A stretch of DNA of 64,000 nucleotides from Bacillus manliponensis (GCF_000712595.1 NZ_JOTN01000018.1:1-64000); one strand, 5' to 3'; numbered from the stretch's first letter, positions 1 through 9,258 are shown. Made by a program: numbers and translations. Notes: generated by a model from the letters alone, not told the origin.

Positions 1-8
1 AATATTAT

Positions 9-83
9 TCCGCAGTAGCTCAGTGGTAGAGCTATCGGCTGTTAACCGATCGGTCGTAGGTTCGAGTCCTACCTGCGGAGCCA
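9..83 (+). tRNA. tRNA-Asn (GTT)
   Basis: Complete cloverleaf. The acceptor stem TCCGCAG pairs with CTGCGGA, the anticodon loop carries GTT, the T arm has GGTTCGAGTCC, and CCA is encoded. First of nine closely spaced tRNAs; an rRNA operon probably lies just left of the window (inference). Confidence 0.97.
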
Positions 84-84
84 T

Positions 85-157
85 GCTTCCATAGCTCAGC
101 TGGTAGAGCACTTCCATGGTAAGGAAGAGGTCACCGGTTCAAGCCCGGTTGGAAGCT
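85..157 (+). tRNA. tRNA-Thr (GGT)
   Basis: The acceptor stem GCTTCCA pairs with TGGAAGC. The anticodon stem CTTCC/GGAAG encloses GGT. The 3' CCA is not encoded (TTGC follows), so it must be added after transcription. Confidence 0.95.
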
Positions 158-180
158 TGCGAAAGGTATTGAAACTTTTT

Positions 181-255
181 GGCCCGTTGGTCAAGTGGTT
201 AAGACACCGCCCTTTCACGGCGGTAACACGGGTTCGAATCCCGTACGGGTCACCA
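181..255 (+). tRNA. tRNA-Glu (TTC)
   Basis: The acceptor stem GGCCCGT pairs with ACGGGTC, the anticodon loop contains TTC, the T arm is canonical and CCA is encoded. Confidence 0.97.
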
Positions 256-260
256 CTTTT

Positions 261-336
261 GGAGGATTAGCTCAGCTGGGAGAGCACCTGCCTTACAAGC
301 AGGGGGTCGGCGGTTCGATCCCGTCATCCTCCACCA
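261..336 (+). tRNA. tRNA-Val (TAC)
   Basis: The acceptor stem GGAGGAT pairs with ATCCTCC. The anticodon stem CCTGC/GCAGG encloses TAC. CCA is encoded. Confidence 0.97.
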
Positions 337-351
337 TATATATTTTAAGTC

Positions 352-435
352 GGAGGGGTAGCGAAGTGGCTAAACGCGGCGGACTGTAAATCCGCTCCTT
401 CGGGTTCGGCAGTTCGAATCTGCCCCCCTCCACCA
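352..435 (+). tRNA. tRNA-Tyr (GTA)
   Basis: A class II tRNA of 84 nt with a long variable arm (CTCCTTCGGG). The acceptor stem GGAGGGG pairs with CCCCTCC, the anticodon is GTA in ACTGTAAAT, and CCA is encoded. Confidence 0.97.
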
Positions 436-460
436 TTTGTATAAAATACAAATAAGTTGT

Positions 461-491
461 AAAAAATAACCTTAAGAAGGTTTATTTTTTT
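461..491 (+). terminator. Hairpin with T-run inside the tRNA array
   Basis: AACCTT and AAGGTT form a short stem, followed by a T-rich run. It lies between tRNA-Tyr and tRNA-Gln and may split the array into two transcripts or act as a partial terminator. Confidence 0.55.
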
Positions 492-511
492 GGTGAGACA
501 AGCTAAATCAA

Positions 512-586
512 TGGGCTATAGCCAAGCGGTAAGGCAACGGACTTTGACTCCGTCATGCGCTGGTTCGAATCCAGCTAGCCCAGCCA
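512..586 (+). tRNA. tRNA-Gln (TTG)
   Basis: The acceptor stem TGGGCTA pairs with TAGCCCA, the anticodon TTG sits in ACTTTGACT, and CCA is encoded. Confidence 0.96.
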
Positions 587-591
587 TTTAA

Positions 592-667
592 GAGCCATTA
601 GCTCAGTTGGTAGAGCATCTGACTTTTAATCAGAGGGTCGAAGGTTCGAGTCCTTCATGGCTCACCA
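592..667 (+). tRNA. tRNA-Lys (TTT)
   Basis: The acceptor stem GAGCCAT pairs with ATGGCTC. The anticodon stem CTGAC/ATCAG region encloses TTT. CCA is encoded. Confidence 0.97.
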
Positions 668-673
668 TTTTTT

Positions 674-748
674 GCGGAAGTAGTTCAGTGGTAGAATACA
701 ACCTTGCCAAGGTTGGGGTCGCGGGTTCGAATCCCGTCTTCCGCTCCA
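674..748 (+). tRNA. tRNA-Gly (GCC)
   Basis: The acceptor stem GCGGAAG pairs with CTTCCGC, the anticodon loop contains GCC, and CCA is encoded after a T discriminator base. Confidence 0.97.
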
Positions 749-752
749 ACTT

Positions 753-825
753 GGGGCCTTAGCTCAGCTGGGAGAGCGCCTGCCTTGCACGCAGGAGGTC
801 AGCGGTTCGATCCCGCTAGGCTCCA
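753..825 (+). tRNA. tRNA-Ala (TGC)
   Basis: The acceptor stem GGGGCCT pairs with AGGCTCC, including one G-T position. The anticodon is TGC. CCA is not encoded. Last tRNA of the array. Confidence 0.95.
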
Positions 826-835
826 TACGATGTAA

Positions 836-871
836 AAACCGTAAGTCTTTTGAAGACTTACGGTTTTTTTG
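836..871 (+). terminator. Terminator of the tRNA array
   Basis: AACCGTAAGTCTT and AAGACTTACGGTT form a perfect stem followed by a T-run, 10 nt after tRNA-Ala. Confidence 0.9.
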
Positions 872-955
872 TGTTTACAATAGAAATAAGTAAGTCATGA
901 TTATATGGAAAAGATGTGTACGAATTCGCGTCTGTATAAAAGGAGGGAATAGTGA

Positions 956-2110
956 ATGAAAGTTGTGATTGCTTCAGACTCGTATAAAGAAAGCTTACGG
1001 GCAATAGAGGTATGTGAAGCGATTCAAAGAGGCTTTACACATATCTATCCAAAAGCTGAATATGTAAAGATTCCAATTGGTGATGGGGGTGAAGGAACCG
1101 TTCAATCGCTTGTTAATGCTTCTGATGGGGAAATGGTTATGGTATATGTGACAGGTCCATTAGGAAGGGAGATAGAGTCCTTTTATGGTCTTTCTGGAGA
1201 TAGGGAAACAGCCTTTATCGAAATGGCAGCAGCCTCTGGTTTACAGCATGTTTCAGTAGAAGAGAGAAATCCACTTATTACAACGACTAAAGGCACTGGA
1301 GAGCTCATTTTACATGCACTAGAACAAGGCGTAAAGCGAATTATTTTGGGGCTCGGAGGAAGTGCAACAAACGATGGGGGAGCTGGTATGCTATCTGCAC
1401 TAGGAATTCAGTTTTTAGAGCAAGATGGGAGCAAACTAGAACCCGTTGGTGGTAACTTACATAAAATTGCTACAATCGATACAACAAATTTTGATAAGCG
1501 TCTCGCATGTATTCAAATAGAGGCTGCATGTGATGTAAATAACCCTCTTATAGGAAACACAGGAGCAACATATGTATTTGGTCCCCAAAAAGGGGCTACA
1601 GCTGAAATGCTGGATATATTAGAGCGGAATTTACAGCATTATGCTATCGTTATTCAACAAGCTTTACAAGTTAATGTATCTTATATTTCTGGAGCTGGAG
1701 CAGCTGGCGGTTTAGGAGCAGCTGTTGTTGCCTTCTTGGATGGCACATTACGAAAAGGCATTGATATTGTCTTGGATTATACAGAATTTGATAAGCATGT
1801 ACAAAATGCAGATATAGTGGTTACAGGAGAAGGTAGAATAGATGAACAAACAGCATATGGAAAAGCGCCAGTTGGTGTAGCAAAACGGGCTAAAAAATAT
1901 GAAGTACCTGTTATTGCAATTGCAGGCTCTGTTTCTCATAATTGTATACCAGTGTATAAAGAGGGCATCGATGCTGTTTTTAGTGTGGTTACGAGCGCAA
2001 TGACATTGGAAGAAGCGTATGGTACAAGTAAAGAGAATATAGAACTTACAGCACGAAATATAGCGGCTGTATGGAATATTTGTGAGCGGAATTGTTTATA
2101 TTCAAATTAA
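956..2110 (+). CDS. glxK: Glycerate kinase
   Basis: A 384-residue member of the GckA/GlxK glycerate kinase family, cytoplasmic, phosphorylating D-glycerate with ATP and so feeding it to lower glycolysis. Family motifs are visible: IASDSYKESL near residues 5-14, IGDGGEGT at 41-48, the glycine-rich GGSATNDGGAGM at 134-145, and VTGEGRIDEQT in the C-terminal part. The length is normal for the family. The ATG follows AAAAGGAGGG at good spacing. The gene stands alone between the tRNA terminator and its own hairpin terminator, so it is probably monocistronic. The 2- versus 3-phosphoglycerate product cannot be told from sequence. Confidence 0.93.
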   Translation: MKVVIASDSYKESLRAIEVCEAIQRGFTHIYPKAEYVKIPIGDGGEGTVQSLVNASDGEMVMVYVTGPLGREIESFYGLSGDRETAFIEMAAASGLQHVSVEERNPLITTTKGTGELILHALEQGVKRIILGLGGSATNDGGAGMLSALGIQFLEQDGSKLEPVGGNLHKIATIDTTNFDKRLACIQIEAACDVNNPLIGNTGATYVFGPQKGATAEMLDILERNLQHYAIVIQQALQVNVSYISGAGAAGGLGAAVVAFLDGTLRKGIDIVLDYTEFDKHVQNADIVVTGEGRIDEQTAYGKAPVGVAKRAKKYEVPVIAIAGSVSHNCIPVYKEGIDAVFSVVTSAMTLEEAYGTSKENIELTARNIAAVWNICERNCLYSN

Positions 2111-2138
2111 TATAGTTAATAGGGGGAAAATATAATTT

Positions 2139-2172
2139 AACCGGTTCTTCGATATGAAGAACCGGTTATTTA
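2139..2172 (+). terminator. Terminator after glycerate kinase
   Basis: AACCGGTTCTTC and GAAGAACCGGTT form a perfect 12-bp stem with a 5-nt loop, followed by ATTTATT. Confidence 0.85.
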
Positions 2173-2303
2173 TTCTACCATTTGTGGATTGTGTGAGAAA
2201 GTTAGTACATAACAGATAATATGAACATCATATAAGAAATAAAAAGAGTGATAAGAAGAAAACATATAAATATAGTATCTTTCACGTTCATTTTGTTATT
2301 TCT

Positions 2304-3260
2304 TTAAGGGCGTTCAGTATGAAGTGGAATTTGGCCTTGCCAAGAGCCAGAAACTTTACCAATTTTATTTATTTCTACATCTAATGTAAGTGGTTGTTCA
2401 AAAGAACCTTTTTTATCAAGATCTTCAATAAATGTAACAACACCTTCTGGTCGATCTTTATCACGAATTGCAATCCGTTCTGATTTTTCCCCTGCTACTT
2501 GGAGTTCAAAAGGAAGGTTATCTGATGCTTGAATAAAAGATACTACACCATCCTTACTTTCTGGATGTTCACTTTGGCTTCCATTCACGACGCCATCGTT
2601 TATTAAATCTAGTCCAGCCGTATCAAATTCAAATGGAACGAGACTCCCATCTTCTTTTTCAATCCTATAATGGATAGATATACGTGAATCTGCTACATAC
2701 AATTCTTTGAAGTGTACTGTAATTCCTTGATCTGTTATTTTTTCATCTAAGGGAAGAAAATGACCATTTTTCGTCATGTCTAGTGTGACGCCATTTTCAT
2801 CTGTTATCCCTTCATTGACCACTTTATCATTGGCAACTTCATTCATAAAATAAGAAGCGAGATTAGTAGCTGCAACTTGTACTTGTGGAATCATTGCTGT
2901 CGCAAAAAGTCCTACAGCAGCTACCGCTGTATACATTAAACGTTTTGATTTTGAATTCATATTAGTAAACCAGCCTTTCTTTTTCTCTGTTTTAAAGTGT
3001 ATATGAGACACATTTTCTTTTTTAGAACGATCTTCAAATGTTTTCCATGCTTGTTCTACATCAACGTGAATTTCCTTTGAGGCGTGTGTATACTCATCTT
3101 GAAATATCGAACTTTCCCATTCCTTTAGCTCATTAGCCTCTGTTAATAAACTTTGGCAATCTTTACATGTATTAAGGTGTTTTAAAAATTTCTTTTTTGA
3201 ATCACTAGAAAGTTCACCATCTATATAAGCTTGAATAAACCCAATATCATTACAATTCAT
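2304..3260 (-). CDS. Anti-sigma factor with zinc-finger motif and DUF4179-like region
   Basis: Probably a 318-residue membrane-bound anti-sigma factor that holds the adjacent ECF sigma factor inactive. The cytoplasmic N-terminus has the anti-sigma zinc-finger pattern (YIDGELSS, then HLNTCKDC near residues 28-35). One hydrophobic segment around 108-132 (YTAVAAVGLFATAMIPQV) should span the membrane. The rest is a surface region with the look of DUF4179. It starts only 3 nt after the sigma gene stop, so the two are translated as a pair. Its release signal and regulon cannot be read from sequence. Confidence 0.85.
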   Translation of the reverse strand: MNCNDIGFIQAYIDGELSSDSKKKFLKHLNTCKDCQSLLTEANELKEWESSIFQDEYTHASKEIHVDVEQAWKTFEDRSKKENVSHIHFKTEKKKGWFTNMNSKSKRLMYTAVAAVGLFATAMIPQVQVAATNLASYFMNEVANDKVVNEGITDENGVTLDMTKNGHFLPLDEKITDQGITVHFKELYVADSRISIHYRIEKEDGSLVPFEFDTAGLDLINDGVVNGSQSEHPESKDGVVSFIQASDNLPFELQVAGEKSERIAIRDKDRPEGVVTFIEDLDKKGSFEQPLTLDVEINKIGKVSGSWQGQIPLHTERP

Positions 3261-3263
3261 TTG

Positions 3264-3794
3264 TTATACATCCTCCGTCTCATTATAAATTTTACGAAAT
3301 TTTACTTTAGCTCTTACTAATAATGTTCCAATAGAAGATAAGTCAATTTGGAGCACTTGTGCGATTTCCTTATATTGAAATCCCGAAAATTTCATTAATA
3401 ACATTGTTCGCTCTTGATCATTCATCTTTTTTAATATTGTTTGTACTTTTGTAATTTCTTCTTTTCGTATCCACTGATCATCTAATGATGAGCTGCTTTG
3501 TGTCCCGTGGTATTGTATTTCTTTATCGACTCTTGCTTGATGTCTCTTTTCTGAACGTAAGTGATTATAAGCGACATAAGTAGAGGATTTAATTAGCCAG
3601 CCAGGTAAATTTTCGATTTGTTTCCAATCAGTTCGATATAATTGTAAAAATACTTCTTGTGCTAGTTCTTCAGCGATAGTTTGTTTTTTGACAATCCATA
3701 ATATTTGTTTCACAACGTAAACATAGTATCGTTTGAATATGTCTTCAAATGTCACATCTGAAATATGCCTCTCTTCATTTTTTATAGTTAACAT
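3264..3794 (-). CDS. ECF-type RNA polymerase sigma factor
   Basis: A group 4 (ECF) sigma factor of about 176 residues with sigma region 2 (EELAQEVFLQLYRTDWKQI and the following PGWLIKSS) and region 4 (LLMKFSGFQYKEIAQVLQ, helix-turn-helix). An in-frame ATG 12 codons upstream would end at 3830. I prefer the start at 3794 because GAGGTT lies about 10 nt before it, whereas the upstream ATG lacks a ribosome binding site and overlaps a TATAAT. It is cotranscribed with the anti-sigma gene and convergent with glycerate kinase. In B. subtilis sigW-rsiW lies next to cdaA; here an ECF pair sits close to cdaA too, but similarity to SigW is not strong enough to name it. Confidence 0.87.
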   Translation of the reverse strand: MLTIKNEERHISDVTFEDIFKRYYVYVVKQILWIVKKQTIAEELAQEVFLQLYRTDWKQIENLPGWLIKSSTYVAYNHLRSEKRHQARVDKEIQYHGTQSSSSLDDQWIRKEEITKVQTILKKMNDQERTMLLMKFSGFQYKEIAQVLQIDLSSIGTLLVRAKVKFRKIYNETEDV

Positions 3795-3888
3795 GTAAGT
3801 TAAAACCTCACTCTCATTTAATGCCTGCATTATAGAGAAACCAGAAAATCAAGTTTTGTGACAAAAAAATTATTATCTACAAAAAAAA

Positions 3889-3936
3889 GCCATCTAATTT
3901 AAAAAATAACTGACAGTATTGACTTTAGATGGTAGC
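3889..3936 (-). other. Inverted repeat with T-run on the reverse strand
   Basis: CCATCTAA and TTAGATGG are about 27 nt apart. Read on the reverse strand the second arm runs into eight Ts, like a weak terminator, 60 nt upstream of the sigma gene. It may be a leader attenuator or may stop antisense transcription out of the rocF region. Confidence 0.4.
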
Positions 3937-4020
3937 AAATTCATTGTAATCAATAACTATTACTATGAGGAAGGGATTGTAACCCTTAGTAAAATATAGT
4001 CTCTAGTTGACTGAAAATAA

Positions 4021-4034
4021 TGTATATTAATGCA
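4021..4034. promoter_or_regulatory. ARG-box-like operator upstream of rocF
   Basis: TGTATATTAATGCA fits the ArgR/AhrC half-site pattern TGnATwwwwATnCA at every fixed position. It lies 13 bp upstream of the putative -35 of rocF, a position suited to arginine-dependent activation. The motif assignment rests on the known ArgR consensus; binding is inferred. Confidence 0.55.
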
Positions 4035-4047
4035 AAAAAATGTCGAG

Positions 4048-4077
4048 TTGAGTCAGATTATAGAAAAGATTTAAAAT
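4048..4077 (+). promoter_or_regulatory. Putative sigma-A promoter of rocF
   Basis: TTGAGT, an 18-nt spacer, then TAAAAT, ending 33 nt before the rocF ATG. No -24/-12 (SigL) motif was seen, unlike the roc operons of B. subtilis. Confidence 0.5.
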
Positions 4078-4110
4078 ATTTAGTGAAGGCATAAAAGGGG
4101 GAGACTATCT

Positions 4111-5004
4111 ATGAAAAAACAAATTTCAATTATTGGGGTTCCGATGGACTTAGGACAAATGCGCCGTGGCGTGGATATGGGACCAAGCGCAATGCGTTAT
4201 GCAGGTTTAATCGAAAGAATTAAAGAAATCGGTTATGACGTAGAAGACATCGGTGATATTTGTATTGAAAGAGAAGAAGAAAAAGAGGCAAATACGAAAT
4301 TACGTAATCTTACACAAGTTGCAAAGGTTTGTGAAGAACTAGCAACAAAGGTTGATAATATTATAGAGAAAGATCATTTTCCACTTGTTTTAGGTGGCGA
4401 TCACAGTATTGCAATTGGAACGCTTGCAGGAGTAGCAAAGCATCATGAAAACTTAGGGGTTATTTGGTATGATGCACATGGTGATTTAAATACAGAAGAA
4501 ACTTCACCATCAGGTAATATCCACGGTATGTCGTTAGCAGCAAGTTTAGGATATGGTCATTCATTATTAGTAAACTTATTTGGAAAGTATCCAAAAGTAA
4601 AAAAAGAAAACGTTGTCATTATTGGAGCACGCTCTTTAGATGAAGGAGAGAAAGACTTCATTCGTGAACAAGGAATTAAAGTGTATACGATGCATGAGAT
4701 TGATCGTATGGGCATGACTGCTGTGATGGAAGAAATAATTGCATACTTATCACATACAGATGGTGTACATTTATCATTAGATTTAGATGGATTAGATCCT
4801 CATGATGCTCCGGGTGTTGGGACACCTGTTATCGGTGGTTTATCATACAGAGAAAGCCATTTAGCAATGGAAATGCTTGCAGAGTCAGGCGTCGTTACAT
4901 CTGCTGAATTTGTAGAGATTAACCCTATTTTAGACGAGAAGAATAAAACAGCAGTTACAGCTGTTGCATTAATTGGTTCTTTATTTGGTGAGAAGTTAAA
5001 ATAA
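4111..5004 (+). CDS. rocF: Arginase
   Basis: Arginase hydrolyses L-arginine to ornithine and urea in the cytoplasm, the first step of arginine use as nitrogen source. The 297-residue protein has all binuclear manganese motifs: GGDHS at residues 95-99, DAHGD at 121-125 with the substrate loop [13 protein letters not shown] after it, and SLDLDGLDP near 225. The length is typical for Bacillus RocF. The ATG follows AAAGGGGGAG. It is monocistronic, with an ARG-box-like site upstream and a hairpin terminator downstream, whereas in B. subtilis rocF lies in rocDEF. Confidence 0.96.
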   Translation: MKKQISIIGVPMDLGQMRRGVDMGPSAMRYAGLIERIKEIGYDVEDIGDICIEREEEKEANTKLRNLTQVAKVCEELATKVDNIIEKDHFPLVLGGDHSIAIGTLAGVAKHHENLGVIWYDAHGDLNTEETSPSGNIHGMSLAASLGYGHSLLVNLFGKYPKVKKENVVIIGARSLDEGEKDFIREQGIKVYTMHEIDRMGMTAVMEEIIAYLSHTDGVHLSLDLDGLDPHDAPGVGTPVIGGLSYRESHLAMEMLAESGVVTSAEFVEINPILDEKNKTAVTAVALIGSLFGEKLK

Positions 5005-5010
5005 GTGAGA

Positions 5011-5037
5011 AAAAGCAGCTGAAAAGCTGCTTTTTTT
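5011..5037 (+). terminator. Terminator after rocF
   Basis: AAAGCAGCT and AGCTGCTTT form a stem around GAAA, with a run of Ts. Confidence 0.9.
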
Positions 5038-5269
5038 GGTTACAATAAAGCTAATCGCCCTCTTATGGATTGCCTGTCTCCTGCCTAAACTTCTTTACTC
5101 TTCTTAAGTTATAAGCTCGAACTTTTACAGCCTGCAGATAGTGGGGGAAAATCAGACATTTAGTAATATTATATGAAAGAACGTATAGAGGTTTGTAATT
5201 ATAGTGTGCGTGATGTATGTTATAATTATTAAGTTGTTGTAAATTCATACAAATGGAGGAAGGGTTAGG

Positions 5270-6091
5270 ATGCCTTTTGGAGATATGAACTTTTTGAAAT
5301 ATCTCAGTACCATATTAGATATCGCCATTGTGTGGTTTGTTATATATAAATTAATTCTCGTGATTCGAGGCACAAAAGCCGTTCAACTTTTAAAAGGAAT
5401 TACAGTTATTATCGTTGTTCGTATTTTAAGTTATTTATTCGAACTTCGTACACTGCAGTGGTTGATGGATCAAGCGTTAACATGGGGATTCTTAGCAATC
5501 ATTATTATTTTCCAGCCAGAGTTGAGACGTGCGCTAGAACAATTAGGACGTGGAAGTCTATTCTCACGTGGTAATTATCAAGAAGAAGATGAACATGAGA
5601 TTGTTGTGAGCGAAGTTGTAAAAGCAACAGAATATATGGGGAAACGACGTATTGGCGCGCTAATTACGATGGGAAGGGAAACTGGAGTAGGAGATTATAT
5701 TGAGACAGGAATTGCTTTAAATGCCAACGTCTCGTCAGAGCTTTTAATTAATATCTTCATTCCAAATACACCTCTCCATGATGGTGCTGTCATTATGCAA
5801 GGAAATATTATTCGTGCAGCAGCTTGTTATTTACCTCTATCAGAAAGCCCATTCATTTCTAAAGAGCTTGGGACACGTCACCGAGCAGCTATGGGAGTGA
5901 GTGAAGTAACAGATAGTATAACAATTGTTGTATCAGAAGAAACAGGTCAAATTTCATTAACAAAAAACGGTGAGTTACATCGTGATTTAAAGATAGAACA
6001 ACTAAAAGAAATGCTTTTAAAAGAGTTAAATGGAAATGAGAAGACATCTTCTTCGTCTTTATGGAATTGGAGGAGAAAGCGCGATGGATAA
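5270..6091 (+). CDS. cdaA: Diadenylate cyclase CdaA
   Basis: A membrane-bound diadenylate cyclase that makes cyclic di-AMP from two ATP. The 273 residues carry three N-terminal membrane segments (about 10-33, 38-56 and 62-82) and a cytoplasmic DAC domain with the catalytic DGA at 171-173 (LHDGAV) and RHR at 203-205 (GTRHRAAMG). The ATG follows GGAGGAAGGG. An alternative Met at residue 6 has poorer spacing. It begins a cdaA-cdaR-glmM unit that is conserved in Firmicutes, where CdaR and GlmM bind and tune CdaA. A TATAAT at 5221-5226 may be its -10 element, without a clear -35. Confidence 0.96.
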   Translation: MPFGDMNFLKYLSTILDIAIVWFVIYKLILVIRGTKAVQLLKGITVIIVVRILSYLFELRTLQWLMDQALTWGFLAIIIIFQPELRRALEQLGRGSLFSRGNYQEEDEHEIVVSEVVKATEYMGKRRIGALITMGRETGVGDYIETGIALNANVSSELLINIFIPNTPLHDGAVIMQGNIIRAAACYLPLSESPFISKELGTRHRAAMGVSEVTDSITIVVSEETGQISLTKNGELHRDLKIEQLKEMLLKELNGNEKTSSSSLWNWRRKRDG

Positions 6092-7421
6092 GTTAATGGA
6101 TAACCACTGGTTTTTAAAAGGGATTTCGTTATTGCTAGCGCTCATGCTCTATATGTCAACAGGACTAGAAAAGAACGCAGCAGGAGATTTGAAAGATTCT
6201 TTTTTCCCGCTAGGAGATACAACGGAATCGATATCTGATGTGAATTTATCAGCATACTATGATCAAGAAAAGTACATAGTGAGTGGTATTCCTTCTACAG
6301 TAGATGTTACAGTACAAGGGCCAAATACTGATTTAGCTCAAGTGAAAGTAAAAAAGCAGTTTGAAGTATTTGTTAACTTACGTGGTTACTCCACAGGGAC
6401 GCATACAGTTCCTGTACAATATAGTGGGATTCCGAGTAATTTAAAAGTCAAAATAAAACCAGAAAAGATACAAGTTACTATCCAGAAGAAGGCTACAAAA
6501 TCATTCCCAGTAGAAGTGAAATATTTAAATGAAAATCAAGCGGCGGCAGGAGTCACGTTTGAAAAGCCAGTCGTAAAACCAAATGTAGTAGAAGTAATCG
6601 GGACAGAAGAGGAATTAGCTCAAATTGCTCTTGTGCGAGCATATGTTGATTTAAAAGGTGTTAATAAATCTGTGACCCGAGAAGCTGAAGTTGTATTGTA
6701 CGATAAAAATGGAAAACGTTTAGAATTAAAAACAAATCCATCTAAAATAAATATTACAGTCCCTGTATCTGCAGCAAGTGCAGAAAAAACGGTTCCTATA
6801 AAAGTTGTTCAAAAAGGTAGCTTACAAGAAGGTCTTACGGTTACAAATATAAAAGTGGAACCAGCAGAAGTGAAAATTACAGGGCCACAAGAAGTGTTAA
6901 ATACTATAGAGTTTTTAGAGGGCGTCGAGGTAGACTTGAGTAAAATTACTGAGTCTACAACCTTCGATGCCTCTGTTTTATTACCGAAGGATGTAAGAAA
7001 TGTAACGCCTAGTAAGGTAAAGGTAACTGTTAATGTGCAAAAACAGGCTGAAAAACAAACAAGCAAGACATTTGATGACATTGCACTACAAGTAAATGGT
7101 TTGTCAGAAAAACTGAATATAAAACTTTTAAGCCCTGAAACGGGTAAAATAAGTGTTGATATTATCGGAGAAGCTAGCATTATAGAAAAGGTGACTGCAG
7201 AACAAATTAAAGTCTCTATTTCGCTACAAAATTTAAGCGCAGGAACACATAATGTTAAGATTGAAGCTAGTGGTCCAGAAGGTGTCACAATAAAATTAAA
7301 ACAAGAAAATGCCAAAGTCGAACTTGTGGAGAAAGAAAATCCAGATCAAGAAACGCAAGGGCAAACGAACCCAGAAGAAGGAACCGAACAACAACCTGAT
7401 AAAGAGAATCAGGAACAATAA
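6084..7421 (+). CDS. cdaR: CdaA regulator CdaR (YbbR-domain protein)
   Basis: CdaR is an extracytoplasmic, membrane-anchored protein that modulates CdaA activity. The start at 6084 ([13 protein letters not shown]) has GGAGGAG 9 nt upstream and overlaps the cdaA stop by 8 nt. The longer in-frame start at 6030 lies deep inside cdaA and has no ribosome binding site. The 445-residue protein has one N-terminal membrane helix (about 10-22) followed by about four YbbR repeats, each with VxGP/VxGT-type strands. The C-terminal tail is hydrophilic and rich in Glu, Gln, Asn and Pro. Confidence 0.93.
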   Translation: MDKLMDNHWFLKGISLLLALMLYMSTGLEKNAAGDLKDSFFPLGDTTESISDVNLSAYYDQEKYIVSGIPSTVDVTVQGPNTDLAQVKVKKQFEVFVNLRGYSTGTHTVPVQYSGIPSNLKVKIKPEKIQVTIQKKATKSFPVEVKYLNENQAAAGVTFEKPVVKPNVVEVIGTEEELAQIALVRAYVDLKGVNKSVTREAEVVLYDKNGKRLELKTNPSKINITVPVSAASAEKTVPIKVVQKGSLQEGLTVTNIKVEPAEVKITGPQEVLNTIEFLEGVEVDLSKITESTTFDASVLLPKDVRNVTPSKVKVTVNVQKQAEKQTSKTFDDIALQVNGLSEKLNIKLLSPETGKISVDIIGEASIIEKVTAEQIKVSISLQNLSAGTHNVKIEASGPEGVTIKLKQENAKVELVEKENPDQETQGQTNPEEGTEQQPDKENQEQ

Positions 7422-7435
7422 AGGAGCGAATAGCA

Positions 7436-8782
7436 ATGGGAAAATATTTTGGTACTGATGGTGTGCGCGGTGTTGCAAACGAAGAGTTAACACCAGAATT
7501 AGCATTTAAGATTGGTCGTTTTGGAGGATATGTATTAACAAAAAATACAGAGCGTCCAAAAGTTATTATTGGCCGTGATACACGCATATCTGGTCATATG
7601 CTTGAAGGGGCTTTAGTAGCTGGTCTACTATCCATTGGCGCAGAAGTTATGCGCCTTGGTGTTATTTCTACGCCAGGTGTTGCATATTTAACAAAAGCGC
7701 TAGATGCACAAGCTGGTGTGATGATTTCTGCATCTCACAACCCGGTTCAAGATAATGGAATTAAATTCTTTGGTCCAGATGGTTTCAAACTAACTGATGA
7801 ACAAGAAGCAGAGATTGAAGCATTATTAGATAAAGAAGTGGATGAATTACCACGTCCAACGGGAACAGCTCTTGGACAGGTAAATGATTACTTCGAAGGT
7901 GGACAAAAGTACTTACAATACATCAAACAAACAGTAGAAGAAGACTTCTCTGGCTTACATATTGCACTAGATTGTGCACATGGTGCGACATCTTCTTTAG
8001 CACCGTATTTATTTGCGGATTTAGAAGCTGATATTTCTACAATGGGGACTGCACCAAACGGTATGAATATTAACGATGGTGTTGGTTCTACGCACCCAGA
8101 AGTATTAGCTGAATTTGTAAAAGAAAAAGGTGCTAATATTGGTTTAGCATTTGACGGTGATGGCGATCGTTTAATCGCTGTTGATGAAAAAGGAAATGTT
8201 GTAGATGGCGATCAAATTATGTACATTTGTGCAAAATATATGAACGAAACAGGTGCTTTAAAACATAATACAGTTGTTTCAACTGTTATGAGTAACTTAG
8301 GTTTCTATAAAGCAGTAGAAGCACAAGGTATTACAAGTAATCAAACAGCCGTTGGTGACCGTTACGTAATGGAAGAAATGAAACGCGGTGGCTTCAACTT
8401 AGGCGGCGAGCAATCTGGCCACATCATTTTCTTAGATTACATTACAACTGGTGATGGTATGTTAAGTGCACTTCAGCTTGTAAACATTATGAAAATGACG
8501 AAAAAATCATTGTCTGAACTTGCAAATGAAATGACGAAGTTCCCACAGTTGCTTGTAAATGTACGTGTAACAGATAAAAAGCAAGCATTAGAAAACGAAA
8601 AAATTAAAGAGGTTATTGCCGTTGTAGAAGAAGAAATGAACGGTGATGGACGTATTCTTGTTCGTCCTTCTGGTACAGAACCATTAATTCGTGTTATGGC
8701 AGAAGCACCAACACAAGAGCTTTGTGATCAGTATGTAAACCGTATTGTTGAAGTTGTAAAAGCAGAAGTTGGGGCAGAATAA
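7436..8782 (+). CDS. glmM: Phosphoglucosamine mutase GlmM
   Basis: GlmM converts glucosamine-6-phosphate to glucosamine-1-phosphate on the route to UDP-GlcNAc and peptidoglycan. The 448 residues show the phosphoserine loop ISASHNP (catalytic Ser100), the metal loop DGDGDR, the sugar loop GGEQSGH and the phosphate-binding RPSGTEP near the end. The length matches the family. It follows cdaR by 14 nt with AAAGGAGCG before the ATG, so it is cotranscribed with cdaA-cdaR. Known GlmM proteins also bind CdaA and reduce c-di-AMP synthesis. Confidence 0.97.
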   Translation: MGKYFGTDGVRGVANEELTPELAFKIGRFGGYVLTKNTERPKVIIGRDTRISGHMLEGALVAGLLSIGAEVMRLGVISTPGVAYLTKALDAQAGVMISASHNPVQDNGIKFFGPDGFKLTDEQEAEIEALLDKEVDELPRPTGTALGQVNDYFEGGQKYLQYIKQTVEEDFSGLHIALDCAHGATSSLAPYLFADLEADISTMGTAPNGMNINDGVGSTHPEVLAEFVKEKGANIGLAFDGDGDRLIAVDEKGNVVDGDQIMYICAKYMNETGALKHNTVVSTVMSNLGFYKAVEAQGITSNQTAVGDRYVMEEMKRGGFNLGGEQSGHIIFLDYITTGDGMLSALQLVNIMKMTKKSLSELANEMTKFPQLLVNVRVTDKKQALENEKIKEVIAVVEEEMNGDGRILVRPSGTEPLIRVMAEAPTQELCDQYVNRIVEVVKAEVGAE

Positions 8783-8800
8783 TCCACTTTTATATGAACT

Positions 8801-8828
8801 AAAAGGAGCACATTTCGTGCTCCTTTTT
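8801..8828 (+). terminator. Terminator after glmM
   Basis: AAAGGAGCAC and GTGCTCCTTT form a stem followed by Ts. A second, weaker hairpin (TTTTTCATAT with ATATGAAAAA) follows directly. Both separate the cdaA operon from glmS. Confidence 0.85.
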
Positions 8829-8930
8829 CATATATTTTATATGAAAAAGGAAAAAATTTAATTGACGGTTTTGTATGTTTGTTATAAGATGGTGTTGTTC
8901 TTTTTCTCAAAGTAAATATCTAGAAATACA

Positions 8931-9110
8931 AAGCGCCAGAACTACATGATGTGTAGTTGACGAGGAGGAGTTTTATCGAAGTTTCGGCGGATGACTCCCG
9001 GTTGTTCATCACAACCGAAAACTTTTGCTTAAAGCGTTAAGGTGACTTAATGGACAAAGGTAAAAGTGTGATGAGAGAAAAGGAACGGATTATAACTAGC
9101 TGTATAACGT
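8931..9110 (+). ncRNA. glmS ribozyme-riboswitch
   Basis: The leader contains the glmS catalytic RNA signature: the cleavage-site segment AAGCGCCAGAACTACA (scission expected just before G8933), then GACGAGGAGGAGTTTTATCG, TTTCGGCGGATGACTCCCGG and the P4 region with GCTTAAAGCGTTAAGGTGAC. In known members glucosamine-6-phosphate is the cofactor for self-cleavage, which leads to decay of the glmS mRNA. The 3' boundary is approximate. Confidence 0.95.
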
Positions 9111-9145
9111 ATACGGACTGAAACCAAAGTGAGAGGAAGGTGAAT

Positions 9146-9258
9146 GCCGTTACAAGCTTACAAGGCTAGCAATATGTAAATCCGTTTTGAAATGAATAAT
9201 GAGATCGGAATATGTCGTTACATGGTTGTGAGGCAGTGTAAGCAATTGTAACGGCGAC
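9146..9258 (+). promoter_or_regulatory. Complementary segments between ribozyme and glmS start
   Basis: GCCGTTACAA (9146-9155) is perfectly complementary to TTGTAACGGC (9246-9255), which ends 8 nt before the glmS ATG. A second segment, GTCGTTAC at 9214-9221, can compete for the same partner. The start has no strong Shine-Dalgarno, so this pairing could control initiation (inference). Confidence 0.45.

Noticed and set aside
5063-5248. 61-residue reverse-strand frame upstream of cdaA
   Set aside because: No ribosome binding site, compositionally odd, and it overlaps the cdaA promoter region.
6030-6083. Upstream start of cdaR
   Set aside because: It lies inside cdaA without a ribosome binding site; ATG 6084 has GGAGGAG.
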